Shown: positions 26,144 to 38,442, counted from the stretch's first letter. The stretch: 64,000 nucleotides of DNA from an uncultured Lachnospiraceae bacterium (GCA_900317915.1 ONIO01000002.1:17370-81369), one strand, 5' to 3'. Made by a program: numbers and translations. The notes: generated from the sequence alone by a model not told the origin.

Positions 26144-28042
26144 ATGCTTTTAGAGATTAGAGACGGATCGGTCTACCGAGGTGGAGAAAGGGTTCTGTCC
26201 CATTTTGATTTTCATATTCGTGGTAGAGAAAAGATCGCAATCGTGGGCCGAAATGGAGCGGGAAAGTCTACCCTGCTTCAGGTTTTGTCAGGGGATCTTC
26301 AACTGGATCGAGACGATAAGAGAAACAGCCCAGGACTTATTAAGGCAAGAGATATCACCATCGCTAGCCTGTCCCAGAGCCTCGACTTAGACCCGGAACA
26401 GAGCCTCGCTACACAAATAGGTGGCGGAGTAGACTTTGATAAGATGTTCACCCGATTTGGCTTTTCCCTTGGGGAGAAAGAAAAACGGATTCGAGAGTTT
26501 TCCGGTGGGGAGCAGAAGAAGATCCAATTCATCAAATTGATGCTGGAAAAACCGGATGTGCTGATTCTAGACGAGCCAACCAACCACTTGGATGTGGAGA
26601 GCGTGGAATGGCTAGAGCATTATGTCCGTACCTATCCTAAGGCTGTGGTTTTCGTGTCTCACGATCGATTCTTTATTGACCAGGTTGCTGATGTGGTCTG
26701 GGAAGTAGAGCATGGAAAGCTTCACTCCTATCATGGTGGCTATACTGCCTATAGAGAGGCAAAGCATCAGGCTCTGCTTCGACAGGAACAGGCCTATGAG
26801 AGACAACAGGCGGAAATCAAAAGAGAAGAGGATCTGATTAACCGCTTTAAGCATAAGCCCACCAAAGCATCCTTTGCTCGGAATCGACAAAAGATGTTAG
26901 ATCGAATGGAACGGATTCCTAAGCCTGAAAAGGAGTCTGCTGTGATCCATACCCAGGAGATCCTACCTGCTCACTTAGGGGCAAAATGGGTCCTAGAGTG
27001 TGAGCACTTAAAGATCGGCTATGGGAAGCATGTGGTGAGAGAAATCGACTTTCGTATCCGAAGAGGGCAAAAGATTGGAATTATTGGAAGCAATGGATCT
27101 GGTAAGACTACCTTCTTACGGACTTTGGCAGGGACGATTCCTAAGGTGAGTGGCAAGTGCACCCTGGGTAATCATATCGAGATGGCATACTTTGACCAGC
27201 TAACGGCAGATGCCTTAGGGCAGGATCTGCCAGATGCCACTGTCTTTTCCTATTTTCATGATGCCTTTCCATCTTTGGTGGAAAAGGAAGTGCGACAGAT
27301 TTTGGCAGGATATTTATTCTACGGGAATGATTTACATAAGCCGGTTCGTAATCTATCAGGAGGAGAGAAGTCCAGACTCTGCCTTGCTACTCTCTTACAG
27401 AGGCAGCCGAATTTTCTGGTGCTGGATGAGCCTACCAATAATATGGATATCCCTGCCAAGGAGACCATGGAGTCTATTTTTAAAACTTATAAGGGAACCA
27501 TTCTCTTTGTATCCCATGATCGCTATTTCCTAAGTCAGGTGGCAGAGTCTCTGATGATCTTTGATGATGGGGCAAGCACAGAGGAGGGAATCCCTGCAGT
27601 GCTGTATTATCCATTTGACTATAAGCATTACTGCAGAAGGAGCCAGGCTGGGGATTCAGGGCTAGACATGGCAGGGATTCGTTCTGCTGAGGAGGAGCGC
27701 TTGATCCAAGGGCTGAAGGCAGTTCCTAAAGGTACGAGAATCCAAGCAAGAGAACGCTCCACCACGGAGGCAACCAGAGATTGGTACTTCGATTTGAATC
27801 GAGCAGACATTCAGTCTGCTACCGAGGCTTATGAGGAGGCAATGCGAGAGGGCCAGAGTGAAGAGAATTCTTCTTACATGTCCTTAGAAGAATATATGAA
27901 TAGCCCAGAGGATGAGATCATTAATCGAGAAAAGCAAAAAGAGGCAGAGGAAGCCTTGACCGAATCTCTTCTGGATTGGTATGATTTATGGTTGGAGACA
28001 CCTGAAGGCAAAAGTGCTTTTTCAGGAGATCATAAAGAATAG
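26144..28042 (+). CDS. ABC-F family ATP-binding protein
   Basis: A 632-residue soluble protein with two ABC ATPase domains and no membrane helices: Walker A GRNGAGKST and GSNGSGKTT, signatures SGGEQKK and SGGEKSR, Walker B VLILDEPTNHLD and FLVLDEPTNNMD. The linker between domains is long and charged, as in ABC-F translation factors that act on the ribosome. The C-terminal extension of about 130 residues is charged and probably helical. It resembles housekeeping YdiF-type proteins; a resistance-type role cannot be excluded but nothing supports it. Confidence 0.88.
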   Translation: MLLEIRDGSVYRGGERVLSHFDFHIRGREKIAIVGRNGAGKSTLLQVLSGDLQLDRDDKRNSPGLIKARDITIASLSQSLDLDPEQSLATQIGGGVDFDKMFTRFGFSLGEKEKRIREFSGGEQKKIQFIKLMLEKPDVLILDEPTNHLDVESVEWLEHYVRTYPKAVVFVSHDRFFIDQVADVVWEVEHGKLHSYHGGYTAYREAKHQALLRQEQAYERQQAEIKREEDLINRFKHKPTKASFARNRQKMLDRMERIPKPEKESAVIHTQEILPAHLGAKWVLECEHLKIGYGKHVVREIDFRIRRGQKIGIIGSNGSGKTTFLRTLAGTIPKVSGKCTLGNHIEMAYFDQLTADALGQDLPDATVFSYFHDAFPSLVEKEVRQILAGYLFYGNDLHKPVRNLSGGEKSRLCLATLLQRQPNFLVLDEPTNNMDIPAKETMESIFKTYKGTILFVSHDRYFLSQVAESLMIFDDGASTEEGIPAVLYYPFDYKHYCRRSQAGDSGLDMAGIRSAEEERLIQGLKAVPKGTRIQARERSTTEATRDWYFDLNRADIQSATEAYEEAMREGQSEENSSYMSLEEYMNSPEDEIINREKQKEAEEALTESLLDWYDLWLETPEGKSAFSGDHKE

Positions 28043-28126
28043 TTACTGGGAACCTACGATCGAGCCACAGAGACTATGGCTTAGGAAGTTAGGGTAGAAC
28101 CCGGTTCATATTTAGGAGGAAACACA

Positions 28127-29941
28127 TTGGCTATTGATCAGTCACATATTCGTAATTTTTGTATTATTGCCCATATCGATCACGGTAAGTCTACACTGGC
28201 TGACCGTATGATTGAGAAGACGGGACTTCTGACAGAGCGTGAGATGCAGTCTCAGGTGTTAGACAATATGGATGTAGAGCGTGAGCGTGGAATCACGGTA
28301 AAGTCCCAGGCAGTCCGTCTCATCTATCATGCGAAGAACGGGGAGGAGTATATCTTTAACCTGATTGATACACCGGGCCATGTGGACTTTAACTATGAAG
28401 TATCCCGTGCCCTTGCAGCCTGTGATGGGGCTATTCTGATTGTAGATGCTGCCCAAGGTGTAGAGGCGCAGACTTTGGCCAATGCATACCTTGCCATTGA
28501 CCATGATCTTGAGATCCTGCCGGTGATTAATAAGATTGACTTACCCAGCGCAGATCCGGATCGTGTTGCCAATGAGATTGAGGATGTCATTGGTATCGAG
28601 GCCATGGATGCACCTCGAATCTCAGCGAAGACAGGGGAAAATGTAGACCAGGTTCTAGAAGCCATTGTTGAGAAGTTGCCTGCACCAACAGGAGATGCAA
28701 ATGCACCCCTTGAGGCTTTGATTTTCGATTCCAAATACGATTCTTACCGTGGCGTTATCGTATTCATGCGTGTGGTAAATGGTAGTGTAAAGGCTGGAGA
28801 TGAAGTCTTATTCATGCAGTCTGGAGCCCATATGAATGTTGTTGAAGTGGGTACCTTTGGTGCCGGTCAGCTCTTCCCTGCAGATGAGCTGTCTGCAGGT
28901 AGCGTAGGTTATCTCACTGCATCCATTAAGAATATCCAGGACGCTCGTGTAGGTGATACAGTGACGCTTTTGACCAATCCAGCAGCCCAGGCTCTGCCAG
29001 GCTATAAGAAGGTCAATCCAATGGTTTACTGCGGACTCTATCCCGCAGACTCTGCTCGCTATCCAGATCTAAGAGATGCTTTAGAGAAGCTTCAGCTAAA
29101 TGATGCCTCCCTTCAGTTTGAGCCTGAGACCTCTGCAGCCTTAGGATTCGGCTTCCGTTGTGGATTCCTTGGCCTCTTACACTTAGAGGTAATCCAGGAG
29201 CGCTTAGAGAATGAATACGACTTGGATCTGGTTACCACCGCTCCAGGCGTAGTATATAAGGTGCATAAAACCGATGGACAGGTATTTGAACTGACCAATC
29301 CATCCAACCTGCCTGACCCATCTGAAATCGAGTTCATGGAGGAGCCAATTGTATCTGCTGAGATCATGGTGACCAAGGACTATATCGGTGCCATTATGGA
29401 TCTCTGTCAGGAGAGGCGTGGTGAGTACGTTAGTATGGAATATGTAGAGGAGAATCGTGCCCTGTTAAAGTATGACCTCCCATTAAATGAAATTATTTAT
29501 GACTTTTTTGATGTCTTGAAGTCTCGTTCCAGAGGGTATGCATCCTTTGATTATGAGTTCAAGGGCTATCAAAAGTCCAAACTTGTGAAGTTAGATATCC
29601 TTGTAAATAAGGAGCAGGTAGATGCCCTGTCCTTTATTGTATTCGAGGGTACAGCCTACGAGCGTGGACGTAAGATGTGTGAGAAACTGAAGGAAAATAT
29701 CCCACGTCAGATGTTTGAGATTCCAATTCAGGCAGCGATTGGTAATAAGGTCATTGCCAGAGAGACCATTCGTGCCTTCCGTAAGGATGTCCTGGCTAAG
29801 TGTTATGGTGGTGATATCTCTCGTAAGAAGAAGCTGTTAGAGAAGCAGAAGGAAGGTAAGAAGCGTATGCGTTCTGTTGGATCTGTGGATATTCCTCAGG
29901 AAGCATTTATGTCTGTGTTGAAACTTGACTCGGATCAGTAA
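28127..29941 (+). CDS. lepA: Elongation factor 4 (LepA) GTPase
   Basis: A 604-residue translational GTPase with G1 [10 protein letters not shown]2 region [10 protein letters not shown]3 DTPGHVDF, G4 NKIDLP, and the LepA-specific C-terminal domain ending in basic [17 protein letters not shown]4 acts on stalled or mistranslocated ribosomes. The start is TTG at 28127, eight bases after AGGAGG; no ATG lies near the family N-terminus. The gap to hemW is 15 bp, as often seen in Clostridia. Confidence 0.95.
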   Translation: MAIDQSHIRNFCIIAHIDHGKSTLADRMIEKTGLLTEREMQSQVLDNMDVERERGITVKSQAVRLIYHAKNGEEYIFNLIDTPGHVDFNYEVSRALAACDGAILIVDAAQGVEAQTLANAYLAIDHDLEILPVINKIDLPSADPDRVANEIEDVIGIEAMDAPRISAKTGENVDQVLEAIVEKLPAPTGDANAPLEALIFDSKYDSYRGVIVFMRVVNGSVKAGDEVLFMQSGAHMNVVEVGTFGAGQLFPADELSAGSVGYLTASIKNIQDARVGDTVTLLTNPAAQALPGYKKVNPMVYCGLYPADSARYPDLRDALEKLQLNDASLQFEPETSAALGFGFRCGFLGLLHLEVIQERLENEYDLDLVTTAPGVVYKVHKTDGQVFELTNPSNLPDPSEIEFMEEPIVSAEIMVTKDYIGAIMDLCQERRGEYVSMEYVEENRALLKYDLPLNEIIYDFFDVLKSRSRGYASFDYEFKGYQKSKLVKLDILVNKEQVDALSFIVFEGTAYERGRKMCEKLKENIPRQMFEIPIQAAIGNKVIARETIRAFRKDVLAKCYGGDISRKKKLLEKQKEGKKRMRSVGSVDIPQEAFMSVLKLDSDQ

Positions 29942-29956
29942 AAGCAGGGAGAATCT

Positions 29957-31150
29957 ATGGAATTATATATACATATTCCCTTTTGCGTAAAAAAGTGCGC
30001 TTACTGTGACTTTCTGTCCTTTGGATCCGACCAGGACGATAGACGGCGCTATGCCCTGGCTTTGATTCAGGAACTAAAGTACTGGGGCCAGCAATTAGAT
30101 CACCCACAGGTTGAGACAGTCTTTATCGGAGGTGGTACCCCGAGCTGGATGGAGCCACAGTATCTAGCAGAGATTATTGCCACAGCAAGAGAGGAGTTTC
30201 ATATTCTCCCAGACTGTGAATTTACCATGGAGATGAATCCAGGGACAGTTACCCAGGAGTCTCTGGGAATTTATTTAAGATCTGGTGTCAATCGCTTATC
30301 CATCGGCCTACAGTCCTCTATTGATTCGGAGCTTCAGACTCTGGGACGGATCCATGACTATAACCAGTTCCTTCGCTCCTATGAGAAGGTAATGGATGCA
30401 GGATTTACCAATATTAATATCGATATTATGACAGGAATTCCTGGGCAGAATCTGAAGTCCCTGGAGAAGACCCTTCGGAATGTGACAGGGCTTCATCCGA
30501 AGCATATCAGCGCCTATGACCTGATGATTGAAGAGGGGACTCCATTCTATGAGAAGTATTGTTTTGATGAGGTGAAGCGCCACGCTGGTATGCCTACAGA
30601 GTTTCTCCCGGATGAGGAGACCCAGTATCAGATGACCAGACTGACAGAGGAGTTCTTAGAGTCGAAGGGCTATCATCAGTATGAGATTTCCAACTTTGCT
30701 AAGGATGGATACCAGTGCCAGCATAATATTGGTTATTGGACCAGAAAGGAATACCTAGGCGTTGGCCTGGGAGCAGCCTCTTTGGTTCGTGAGAATCGCT
30801 GGAATAATATCCGTGATATGGAAAGCTACATCGCATCCTGTCAGGATCCCTTTGCTGTAAAAAAAGGAGAGGAGTCCACGGGCTTGCCTGGCTTCATGAC
30901 GGATTTCCAGGAACTGTCTCGTAAGGATGCTATGGAGGAATTTATGTTCCTAGGCCTACGTCTATTGACAGGTGTCTCTGCAGCAGATTTTGAAAGAGCC
31001 TTTGGGACAACGATCTATGGGGTATATGGTGATGTGCTTCGTAAGCATGAGTCAGAGGGATTACTTATTATGAAATCTGGTCAGATCTATCTCACAGAGA
31101 GAGGACGCGATGTGTCCAATGAAGTGCTGTGTGATTATCTGCTTTCCTAA
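29957..31150 (+). CDS. hemW: Radical SAM heme chaperone HemW
   Basis: A 397-residue radical SAM protein with CxxxCxxC in FCVKKCAYCDF, then GGGTPSW and a HemN-like C-terminal domain. The CDF sequence after the motif, lacking the fourth cysteine of HemN, points to HemW, a heme-binding chaperone often misnamed coproporphyrinogen oxidase. It lies 15 bp behind lepA and ends before a strong hairpin terminator. Confidence 0.9.
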   Translation: MELYIHIPFCVKKCAYCDFLSFGSDQDDRRRYALALIQELKYWGQQLDHPQVETVFIGGGTPSWMEPQYLAEIIATAREEFHILPDCEFTMEMNPGTVTQESLGIYLRSGVNRLSIGLQSSIDSELQTLGRIHDYNQFLRSYEKVMDAGFTNINIDIMTGIPGQNLKSLEKTLRNVTGLHPKHISAYDLMIEEGTPFYEKYCFDEVKRHAGMPTEFLPDEETQYQMTRLTEEFLESKGYHQYEISNFAKDGYQCQHNIGYWTRKEYLGVGLGAASLVRENRWNNIRDMESYIASCQDPFAVKKGEESTGLPGFMTDFQELSRKDAMEEFMFLGLRLLTGVSAADFERAFGTTIYGVYGDVLRKHESEGLLIMKSGQIYLTERGRDVSNEVLCDYLLS

Positions 31151-31195
31151 GAGTTAAGGTAAGTGAAGCACAGCACAAGGGCTCCTGATATGTTA

Positions 31196-31269
31196 AAAGC
31201 TACTTAGTCTAGAGTGATATGCTACCCACAAGTAGGATAATCTCTAGAGCTTAGGTAGCTTTATTTTTA
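31196..31269 (+). terminator. Long hairpin terminator after hemW
   Basis: AAAGCTAC at 31196 pairs with GTAGCTTT near 31255-31262, and CTAGAG with CTCTAG inside, giving a long stem with bulges and a small inner hairpin (CTAC/GTAG), followed by TTATTTTT. Confidence 0.7.
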
Positions 31270-31333
31270 CGATTTAATGATTGAAAGAAGAACTTCTCTG
31301 CCTGCATCACCTGCGGTTTGGTGATTTCTATGG

Positions 31334-31368
31334 AAATATAGACCAATCATAAGGCTTGGTTTACATTT
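31334..31368. repeat. Inverted pair of the dispersed motif
   Basis: AAATATAGACC (31334-31344) and GGTTTACATTT (31358-31368) with a 13-base spacer: the same arrangement as at 4746-4781. The right arm is exact, the left arm has changed bases. It lies upstream of the hrcA promoter. Confidence 0.5.
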
Positions 31369-31403
31369 CACAAATAATTTATAAAGAAATTAGAATTAGG
31401 GAG

Positions 31404-31432
31404 TTGACAGGGAATGAAGGCAGTGATAAATT
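31404..31432 (+). promoter_or_regulatory. Promoter of the hrcA-grpE-dnaK operon
   Basis: TTGACA (31404-31409), 17-bp spacer, TAAATT (31427-31432). The CIRCE operator begins 16 bp downstream, at or just after the expected start of transcription. Confidence 0.75.
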
Positions 31433-31447
31433 AACAGTCGTAAGGTA

Positions 31448-31474
31448 TTAGCACTCCAATCGAATGAGTGCTAA
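31448..31474 (+). promoter_or_regulatory. CIRCE operator, HrcA binding site
   Basis: TTAGCACTC and GAGTGCTAA separated by nine bases (CAATCGAAT): a perfect CIRCE inverted repeat. HrcA is known to bind this element and repress class I heat-shock genes. Confidence 0.97.
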
Positions 31475-31514
31475 CAAACAGTGAAGCACAACAAATCGGG
31501 AGTGGAGTAACGGC

Positions 31515-32588
31515 ATGGATGAATTAGATGGCCGTAAGAAAAAAATACTGAATGTCATCATTGACACCTACTTAAAGAGCGGCGAGCCTGTTGGATCACG
31601 AACAATCTCTAAGGCAGCAGGATTAGATCTTAGTTCTGCAACCATTCGTAATGAGATGTCGGATCTAGAGGAGATGGGATACATCGAATCCCCACATACG
31701 TCTGCAGGTCGAATTCCTACAGATAAGGGATATCGCTTTTATGTAGATCATCTGATTCAGGATCGTGACAAGCAGGTGATGGAAGTGAAGGACCTCATGG
31801 TCCAGCAAACAGAGAAGATGGAGAAGGTCTTACAGAAGATTGTAAGTTACCTGGCTCAGAACACTCAGCTTCCAACAGTGATCTCTGCACCTTCCATTAC
31901 GAAGAATCGTGTGAAGTTCGTGCAGTTGTCTCATGTAGATGAGAATCATATCCTGTCGGTTGTGGTCATGGATGGTAATGTGGTTCGTAACAAGATGATT
32001 TCTGTAGAGGAGCCTCTTGATAATGAGAAATTGCTGAAGCTGAACATGTTACTGAATACCACCTTGAATGGCTTGACAGTGCAGGATATTAACCTGGGAC
32101 TGATTCAGCAGATTAAGGGACAGGCAGGAGAGGATAGTGCAATCATCGGTGAGGTGTTAGACACAGTCGCAGCCACTATTACAGATGATGACTTAGAGAT
32201 CTATACCAGCGGTGCTACGAATATCTTCAAGTACCCAGAACTGGCAGACTCCTCTAAGGCAAGCGAGTTCCTCGAGAAGTTTGAGGATAAGGAAGACTTA
32301 GCGACACTGATTGCTGAAGTAGAAGAGGATGCCTTGGAAAAGGGCACTGGCTTACAGGTTTATATCGGAGATGAGAATCCCGTTAAGAATATGAAGGATG
32401 TCAGCGTTGTAACAGCCACCTATGAATTAGGTGATGGCATCAAGGGAACCATCGGAATTATCGGTCCGAAGCGTATGGACTATGTGAAGGTGATGGATAG
32501 CTTGGCAAGTCTTAAGAGCAAGCTAGAAGGTACCTTGGCAGGCCCGAAGATTAGTATGAAGACAGAACCTCCTCTGGATACAGAGTAG
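31515..32588 (+). CDS. hrcA: Heat-inducible transcription repressor HrcA
   Basis: A 357-residue repressor with an N-terminal winged helix (GEPVGSRTISKAAGLDLSSATIRNEMSDLEEMGY) and C-terminal HrcA domain ending around GTIGIIGPKRMDYVKVM. HrcA activity depends on GroE in relatives. The gene lies directly behind a perfect CIRCE element, so it is autoregulated. It is followed after 21 bp by grpE. Confidence 0.97.
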   Translation: MDELDGRKKKILNVIIDTYLKSGEPVGSRTISKAAGLDLSSATIRNEMSDLEEMGYIESPHTSAGRIPTDKGYRFYVDHLIQDRDKQVMEVKDLMVQQTEKMEKVLQKIVSYLAQNTQLPTVISAPSITKNRVKFVQLSHVDENHILSVVVMDGNVVRNKMISVEEPLDNEKLLKLNMLLNTTLNGLTVQDINLGLIQQIKGQAGEDSAIIGEVLDTVAATITDDDLEIYTSGATNIFKYPELADSSKASEFLEKFEDKEDLATLIAEVEEDALEKGTGLQVYIGDENPVKNMKDVSVVTATYELGDGIKGTIGIIGPKRMDYVKVMDSLASLKSKLEGTLAGPKISMKTEPPLDTE

Positions 32589-32609
32589 GGATAGAAAGGC
32601 GGTAATCAC

Positions 32610-33227
32610 TTGGCAGAAGAGAAGAATCTAAAGGATATGCCAGAGGATCAGGAAGTGACCTCTACAGAAGAAGTGACTGAGGATACAGAAGAGACTGTAG
32701 TAGATACAGAGACCGAGGCAGTTGCTGAGGAAACTGAGGAAAGGGAGGAGAATTCTTCTAAGAAAAAGACCTTTGGTAAAAAGGATAAGGAGGATCCTAG
32801 GGATGAGAAAATTGCTGAATTAAATGATCGTGTTACACGTCAGATGGCAGAGTTCGAGAACTTCCGTAAGCGTTCCGATAAGGAAAAGAGTGAGATGTTT
32901 GACGCTGGTGCGAAGAATGTCTTAGAGAAGATCCTTCCAGTGGTTGATAATTTTGAACGTGCCCTGGCGCTTCGTCCAGAAGGAGCGGATGATGCATTCG
33001 CAGATGGCATGGAAAAAATCTATAAGGGTTTCCAGAAGACACTTTCCGATATGGGAGTAGAGGAAATCGAATCTGAAGGCAAGGAGTTTGATCCTGAGTT
33101 TCACAATGCAGTTATGCATGTTGAGGATGAATCCTTAGGCGAGAATGTAATTGCAGAGGTTCTGCAGAAGGGCTATAAGTTCCATGACACAGTTCTTCGC
33201 CATGCAATGGTTAAGGTTGCAAACTAG
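32610..33227 (+). CDS. grpE: Nucleotide exchange factor GrpE
   Basis: A 205-residue protein. The first 60 or so residues are very acidic and low in complexity; the remainder is GrpE, with a long coiled coil (LNDRVTRQMAEFENFRKRSDKEK) and the beta domain MGVEEIESEGKEFDPEFHNAVMHVED. It releases ADP from DnaK. The start is TTG at 32610 behind AAAGGCGGT. Second gene of the hrcA operon; 62 bp before dnaK. Confidence 0.95.
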   Translation: MAEEKNLKDMPEDQEVTSTEEVTEDTEETVVDTETEAVAEETEEREENSSKKKTFGKKDKEDPRDEKIAELNDRVTRQMAEFENFRKRSDKEKSEMFDAGAKNVLEKILPVVDNFERALALRPEGADDAFADGMEKIYKGFQKTLSDMGVEEIESEGKEFDPEFHNAVMHVEDESLGENVIAEVLQKGYKFHDTVLRHAMVKVAN

Positions 33228-33277
33228 TAATAGATTATTCGTTTTCATTTAGAATAGAAAAACTTGATTCCAATTAG

Positions 33278-35173
<1,896 letters not shown>

Positions 35174-35358
35174 TTATTAGATTACATGTGATTACTGCGA
35201 TGGCCGTACGCCCAATTTGGGCGTATGGCTCTTCGCATACATGAAGGGTTTTATAAATGTAGACCATCGTGTTATACTGCGATGGGCAAAAATTTTTGGT
35301 GATGCAGTTGGTATGTAGGGCTAGCCTTACATTTCTAAGATAAAGATAGGGTAATAAA
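35174..35358 (+). other. Structured dnaK-dnaJ intergenic region
   Basis: A 185-bp gap. An 11-bp stem (GCCGTACGCCC at 35203-35213 with GGGCGTATGGC at 35219-35229) is not followed by a T-run. Next are AAATGTAGACC (35255-35265), a second small hairpin (CATCG/CGATG) and TTACATTT (35328-35334 region), which can pair with the AAATGTA arm. The first stem may end or stabilise dnaK mRNA and lower dnaJ expression. Confidence 0.6.
35255..35265 (-). repeat. Copy of dispersed motif GGTCTACATTT
   Basis: Reads AAATGTAGACC on the plus strand. A degenerate inverted partner, GCCTTACATTT, ends near 35334. Confidence 0.45.
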
Positions 35359-36525
35359 ATGGCAGAACAGAAACGTGATTATTACGAAGTGCTTGGAGTC
35401 GACAAGTCTGCAAATGACGCTGAGATTAAGAGAGCATATCGTAAATTAGCTAAGAAGTATCATCCAGATGCAAATCCTGGAGATAAGGAAGCTGAGGCAA
35501 AGTTCAAAGAGGCTTCTGAGGCTTATGCGGTACTGTCCGATAAGGATAAGAGAGCAAAGTATGACCAGTTTGGTCATGCCGCTTTTGATGGTGGCGCAGG
35601 TGGCGGATTCGACTTTAACGAAGCCGACTTCAGCGATATCTTTAGCGACCTCTTTGGAGGTGGCTTCGGCGGCTTTGGTGACATCTTTGGTGGCGGACGA
35701 TCTCAGAATTCAAATGCTCCAAGAAAGGGTGCAAATGTACGTGCATCCGTTCGTATCTCCTTCCAGGAAGCTGTATTTGGTTGTGAGAAGGAATTGGAAT
35801 TATATCTGAAGGAAGAATGTCCAACCTGTCATGGATCTGGAGCTAAGCCTGGCACACAGAAGACGACTTGTACACGATGCGGTGGTAAGGGTCGTATTGT
35901 GATGCAACAGCAATCCTTCTTTGGTACCGTTCAGAATGTTACAACATGTCCTGAGTGTGGCGGTAGCGGCCAGATCATTAAGGAAAAGTGCTCTAGCTGT
36001 GGTGGTAGTGGCTTCATCTCTAAGAAGAAGCATATTGCAGTTAGCATCCCAGCTGGTATTGATGATGGACAGAGTGTACGTATCCGTGAGAAGGGTGAGC
36101 CTGGTGTAAATGGTGGCCCAAGAGGAGATCTTTTGGTTGAGGTTCGTGTAAGCTCATCTCCAGACTTTGAGCGTCATGGCTTTGATGTATATTCTATTGC
36201 CGATATTTCCTTTGCTCAGGCGGCACTTGGCGGAGAGATCCTGATTAAGACCTTGGATGGACAGGTTCTCTATGAGGTGAAGGCTGGAACACAGCCAATG
36301 ACTCGTATCCGCCTTCGTGGCAAGGGTATCCCAACCATCCGTAATGCCAATGTAAGAGGAGACCAGTATGTGGATCTTCGTGTGAAGGTTCCAACGGGCT
36401 TATCACAGGAAGCCAAAGAGAAGCTTCGTGAATTTGATCAGGCTACAGGCGATACACTGAAAAAGCCTGAGACAGATGCAGGGCATGCTAAGAAGAAGGG
36501 TCCATTTGGACGTAAGAAGAAATAA
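35359..36525 (+). CDS. dnaJ: Chaperone DnaJ (Hsp40)
   Basis: A 388-residue class A J-protein: J domain with HPD at 35-37, Gly/Phe-rich linker (about 75-120), four CxxCxGxG zinc repeats ([32 protein letters not shown]) and the C-terminal substrate domain. The tail ends in basic [11 protein letters not shown]. It stimulates DnaK ATPase and delivers substrates. 17 bp before prmA. Confidence 0.97.
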   Translation: MAEQKRDYYEVLGVDKSANDAEIKRAYRKLAKKYHPDANPGDKEAEAKFKEASEAYAVLSDKDKRAKYDQFGHAAFDGGAGGGFDFNEADFSDIFSDLFGGGFGGFGDIFGGGRSQNSNAPRKGANVRASVRISFQEAVFGCEKELELYLKEECPTCHGSGAKPGTQKTTCTRCGGKGRIVMQQQSFFGTVQNVTTCPECGGSGQIIKEKCSSCGGSGFISKKKHIAVSIPAGIDDGQSVRIREKGEPGVNGGPRGDLLVEVRVSSSPDFERHGFDVYSIADISFAQAALGGEILIKTLDGQVLYEVKAGTQPMTRIRLRGKGIPTIRNANVRGDQYVDLRVKVPTGLSQEAKEKLREFDQATGDTLKKPETDAGHAKKKGPFGRKKK

Positions 36526-36541
36526 TTAGAAATGGTGTCGT

Positions 36542-37567
36542 ATGAAGTGGATTTGTTTTAGTATCCATACTACAGTAGAAGCAGAGGATTATGTATCAGC
36601 AATTCTCTATTCTCTAGATGTAACCAATATTGAAGTGGTGGATAATCAGCCGGTTTTTGGGTTAGAGGTTCAGGGAGACTATCCAGAACTCTATCCAGAC
36701 CTTCCAGAGGATGATGGATCTGCAGAGGTGAAGTTCTATCTGGAAGTAAAGGATGGAACAGAGAATACTGCCCTTTTAAATTCTGGGACAGAGATCCAGG
36801 AGGCAGATACTTGTCCTTGGAATGAGAGTAATTTCCAGAAATTATTGGATGAAATCCAGATTCGTATGATGGAATTAAAGAAGGTTATGGATATCGGTCC
36901 TGCCAATATCACAAGGGATGAGACCGATGAAGAGGATTGGGAGAATAACTGGAAGAATTACTTCCACGGATTCTCCATTGGATCCCTTCGCATTGAGCCT
37001 ACCTGGGAAGAGAATCCAAAGATGGATGGAGCAGAGAAGCTCCTTCGCATTGATCCAGGCCTTGCTTTTGGCACAGGCGCCCATGAAACCACCAATCTTG
37101 TAATCACCCAGATTCAGAAGTATCTGAAGGAGGGTGATCAGGTTCTAGATGTGGGATGTGGTAGCGGAATCCTTTCGATTGTATCTTTGCTTTATGGAGC
37201 AAATTTTGTAACAGAGACAGATATTGATCCTCTTTGTAAAGAGGCGGTATCTGAGAACTTCTTAAATAATAAGCTGGATGAATCTCTGACGAAGCTTTAT
37301 ATCGGAGATCTTACTTCCGATAAGACATTGCAGGATCAGATTGGTCATGGCTGCTATGATGTGGTCTGTGCCAATATTCTGGCAGATATATTGATTCCTA
37401 TGGCCAATCAGATTGCAGACACTATGAAGAAGGGTGCTTACGTACTTACCTCTGGTATCATCAATGGTCGTGAAGAGGATGTAGCAAGGGCTCTGTCTGA
37501 TGCAGGACTAACCATCGTTGAGAAGAATCGTTTAGGGGATTGGTGGAATGTAACAGCGCAGAAGTAA
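36542..37567 (+). CDS. prmA: Ribosomal protein L11 methyltransferase
   Basis: A 341-residue SAM-dependent methyltransferase with the PrmA N-terminal L11-binding domain (MKWICFSIHTTVEAEDYVSAIL) and the Rossmann core: DPGLAFGTGAHETT, VLDVGCGSGILSI and CANILADIL. It methylates L11 on lysines and the N-terminus in model bacteria. Its place between dnaJ and rsmE is common in Firmicutes. The ribosome-binding site is weak. Confidence 0.93.
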   Translation: MKWICFSIHTTVEAEDYVSAILYSLDVTNIEVVDNQPVFGLEVQGDYPELYPDLPEDDGSAEVKFYLEVKDGTENTALLNSGTEIQEADTCPWNESNFQKLLDEIQIRMMELKKVMDIGPANITRDETDEEDWENNWKNYFHGFSIGSLRIEPTWEENPKMDGAEKLLRIDPGLAFGTGAHETTNLVITQIQKYLKEGDQVLDVGCGSGILSIVSLLYGANFVTETDIDPLCKEAVSENFLNNKLDESLTKLYIGDLTSDKTLQDQIGHGCYDVVCANILADILIPMANQIADTMKKGAYVLTSGIINGREEDVARALSDAGLTIVEKNRLGDWWNVTAQK

Positions 37568-37664
37568 TTCTTTCATACGTATGGTATGAAGAGAACCTTC
37601 AAAACAATATAGAATAGATAAAAGGGACACTTCTAGCTATTGCTCTCGTCCCAATGAGGTAGAT

Positions 37665-38414
37665 ATGCAGCAAATCTTTGTTCAAGAAGCGGATATACTT
37701 GAAGACAATCGAATTCTTGTTACTGGAGAGGATGCCAATCACCTAGGTCGTGCTATTCGTATGAAGGCAGGTGAGCGCCTTCGTGTCAGCACTGATCAGG
37801 GTCGTAACTTTATCTGTGAGGCCGTATCCTTTGATAAGAACACCATGGAACTTCAGATTGTTGAAGAGAGTGCTGATACAGAAGTCAGCAATCGAATTGT
37901 TCTCTACCAGGCCATTCCTAAGGGGACTCGTATGGAGACCATTATTGAAAAGGCAGTAGAGTTGGGAGTTTCTGAAATTGTTCCTGTGGACATGAAGTTC
38001 TGCATTGTGAAGCTAGATGATAAGAAAAAGAAGTCTAAGGTAGAGCGCTGGCAGAAGATTGCTGATAGTGCGGCAAAGCAGTCCAAGCGCAGTAAATTGC
38101 CTATTGTACGCCCTGTTATGTCCTATAAAGAGGCAGTTCATGAGTTGATTTCACTTGACATTTCCCTGGTACCGTACGAAAATGCACAAGGTGTGTCTCA
38201 TACCAAGGATGCATTGTCACAGGTAACTCCAGGGAAGTCTGTTGGTGTATTAATTGGACCAGAAGGAGGCTTTGCTCCAGAGGAAATCGACATGGTTCGT
38301 GAGGATTGTGAGATTATTACCTTGGGGAAGAGAATCCTTCGCACAGATACAGCGGCGATTACCTCCCTGTCTTTGGTGATGATGGCTTCTGAGTGGAATG
38401 AGATCATTCAATAG
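37665..38414 (+). CDS. rsmE: 16S rRNA m3U1498 methyltransferase
   Basis: A 249-residue SPOUT-class methyltransferase with an N-terminal PUA-like part, QAIPKGTRMETIIEKAVELGV, and the knot signature VLIGPEGGFAPEEI followed by LGKRILRTDTAA. It methylates N3 of U1498 in the 30S decoding region. The upstream 97-bp gap holds an inverted repeat TTCATAC/GTATGAA shortly after prmA. Confidence 0.93.
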   Translation: MQQIFVQEADILEDNRILVTGEDANHLGRAIRMKAGERLRVSTDQGRNFICEAVSFDKNTMELQIVEESADTEVSNRIVLYQAIPKGTRMETIIEKAVELGVSEIVPVDMKFCIVKLDDKKKKSKVERWQKIADSAAKQSKRSKLPIVRPVMSYKEAVHELISLDISLVPYENAQGVSHTKDALSQVTPGKSVGVLIGPEGGFAPEEIDMVREDCEIITLGKRILRTDTAAITSLSLVMMASEWNEIIQ

Positions 38415-38442
38415 ATAGTAAGTTAGATGATAAGGATTATTT

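Larger units (their letters stand above)
31151..31514 (+). other. hemW-hrcA intergenic region
   Basis: A 364-bp gap without a gene. In order it holds the hemW terminator hairpin, an inverted pair of the dispersed motif, a promoter and the CIRCE operator of the heat-shock operon (all listed separately). Confidence 0.8.

Noticed and set aside
26144..28042. Antibiotic-resistance ABC-F protein
   Set aside because: Its motifs are generic to the whole ABC-F family, it sits among housekeeping genes, and no leader-peptide attenuator was seen upstream.
29957..31150. Oxygen-independent coproporphyrinogen III oxidase (HemN)
   Set aside because: The motif is CxxxCxxC followed by DF, lacking the fourth HemN cysteine, which points to HemW.
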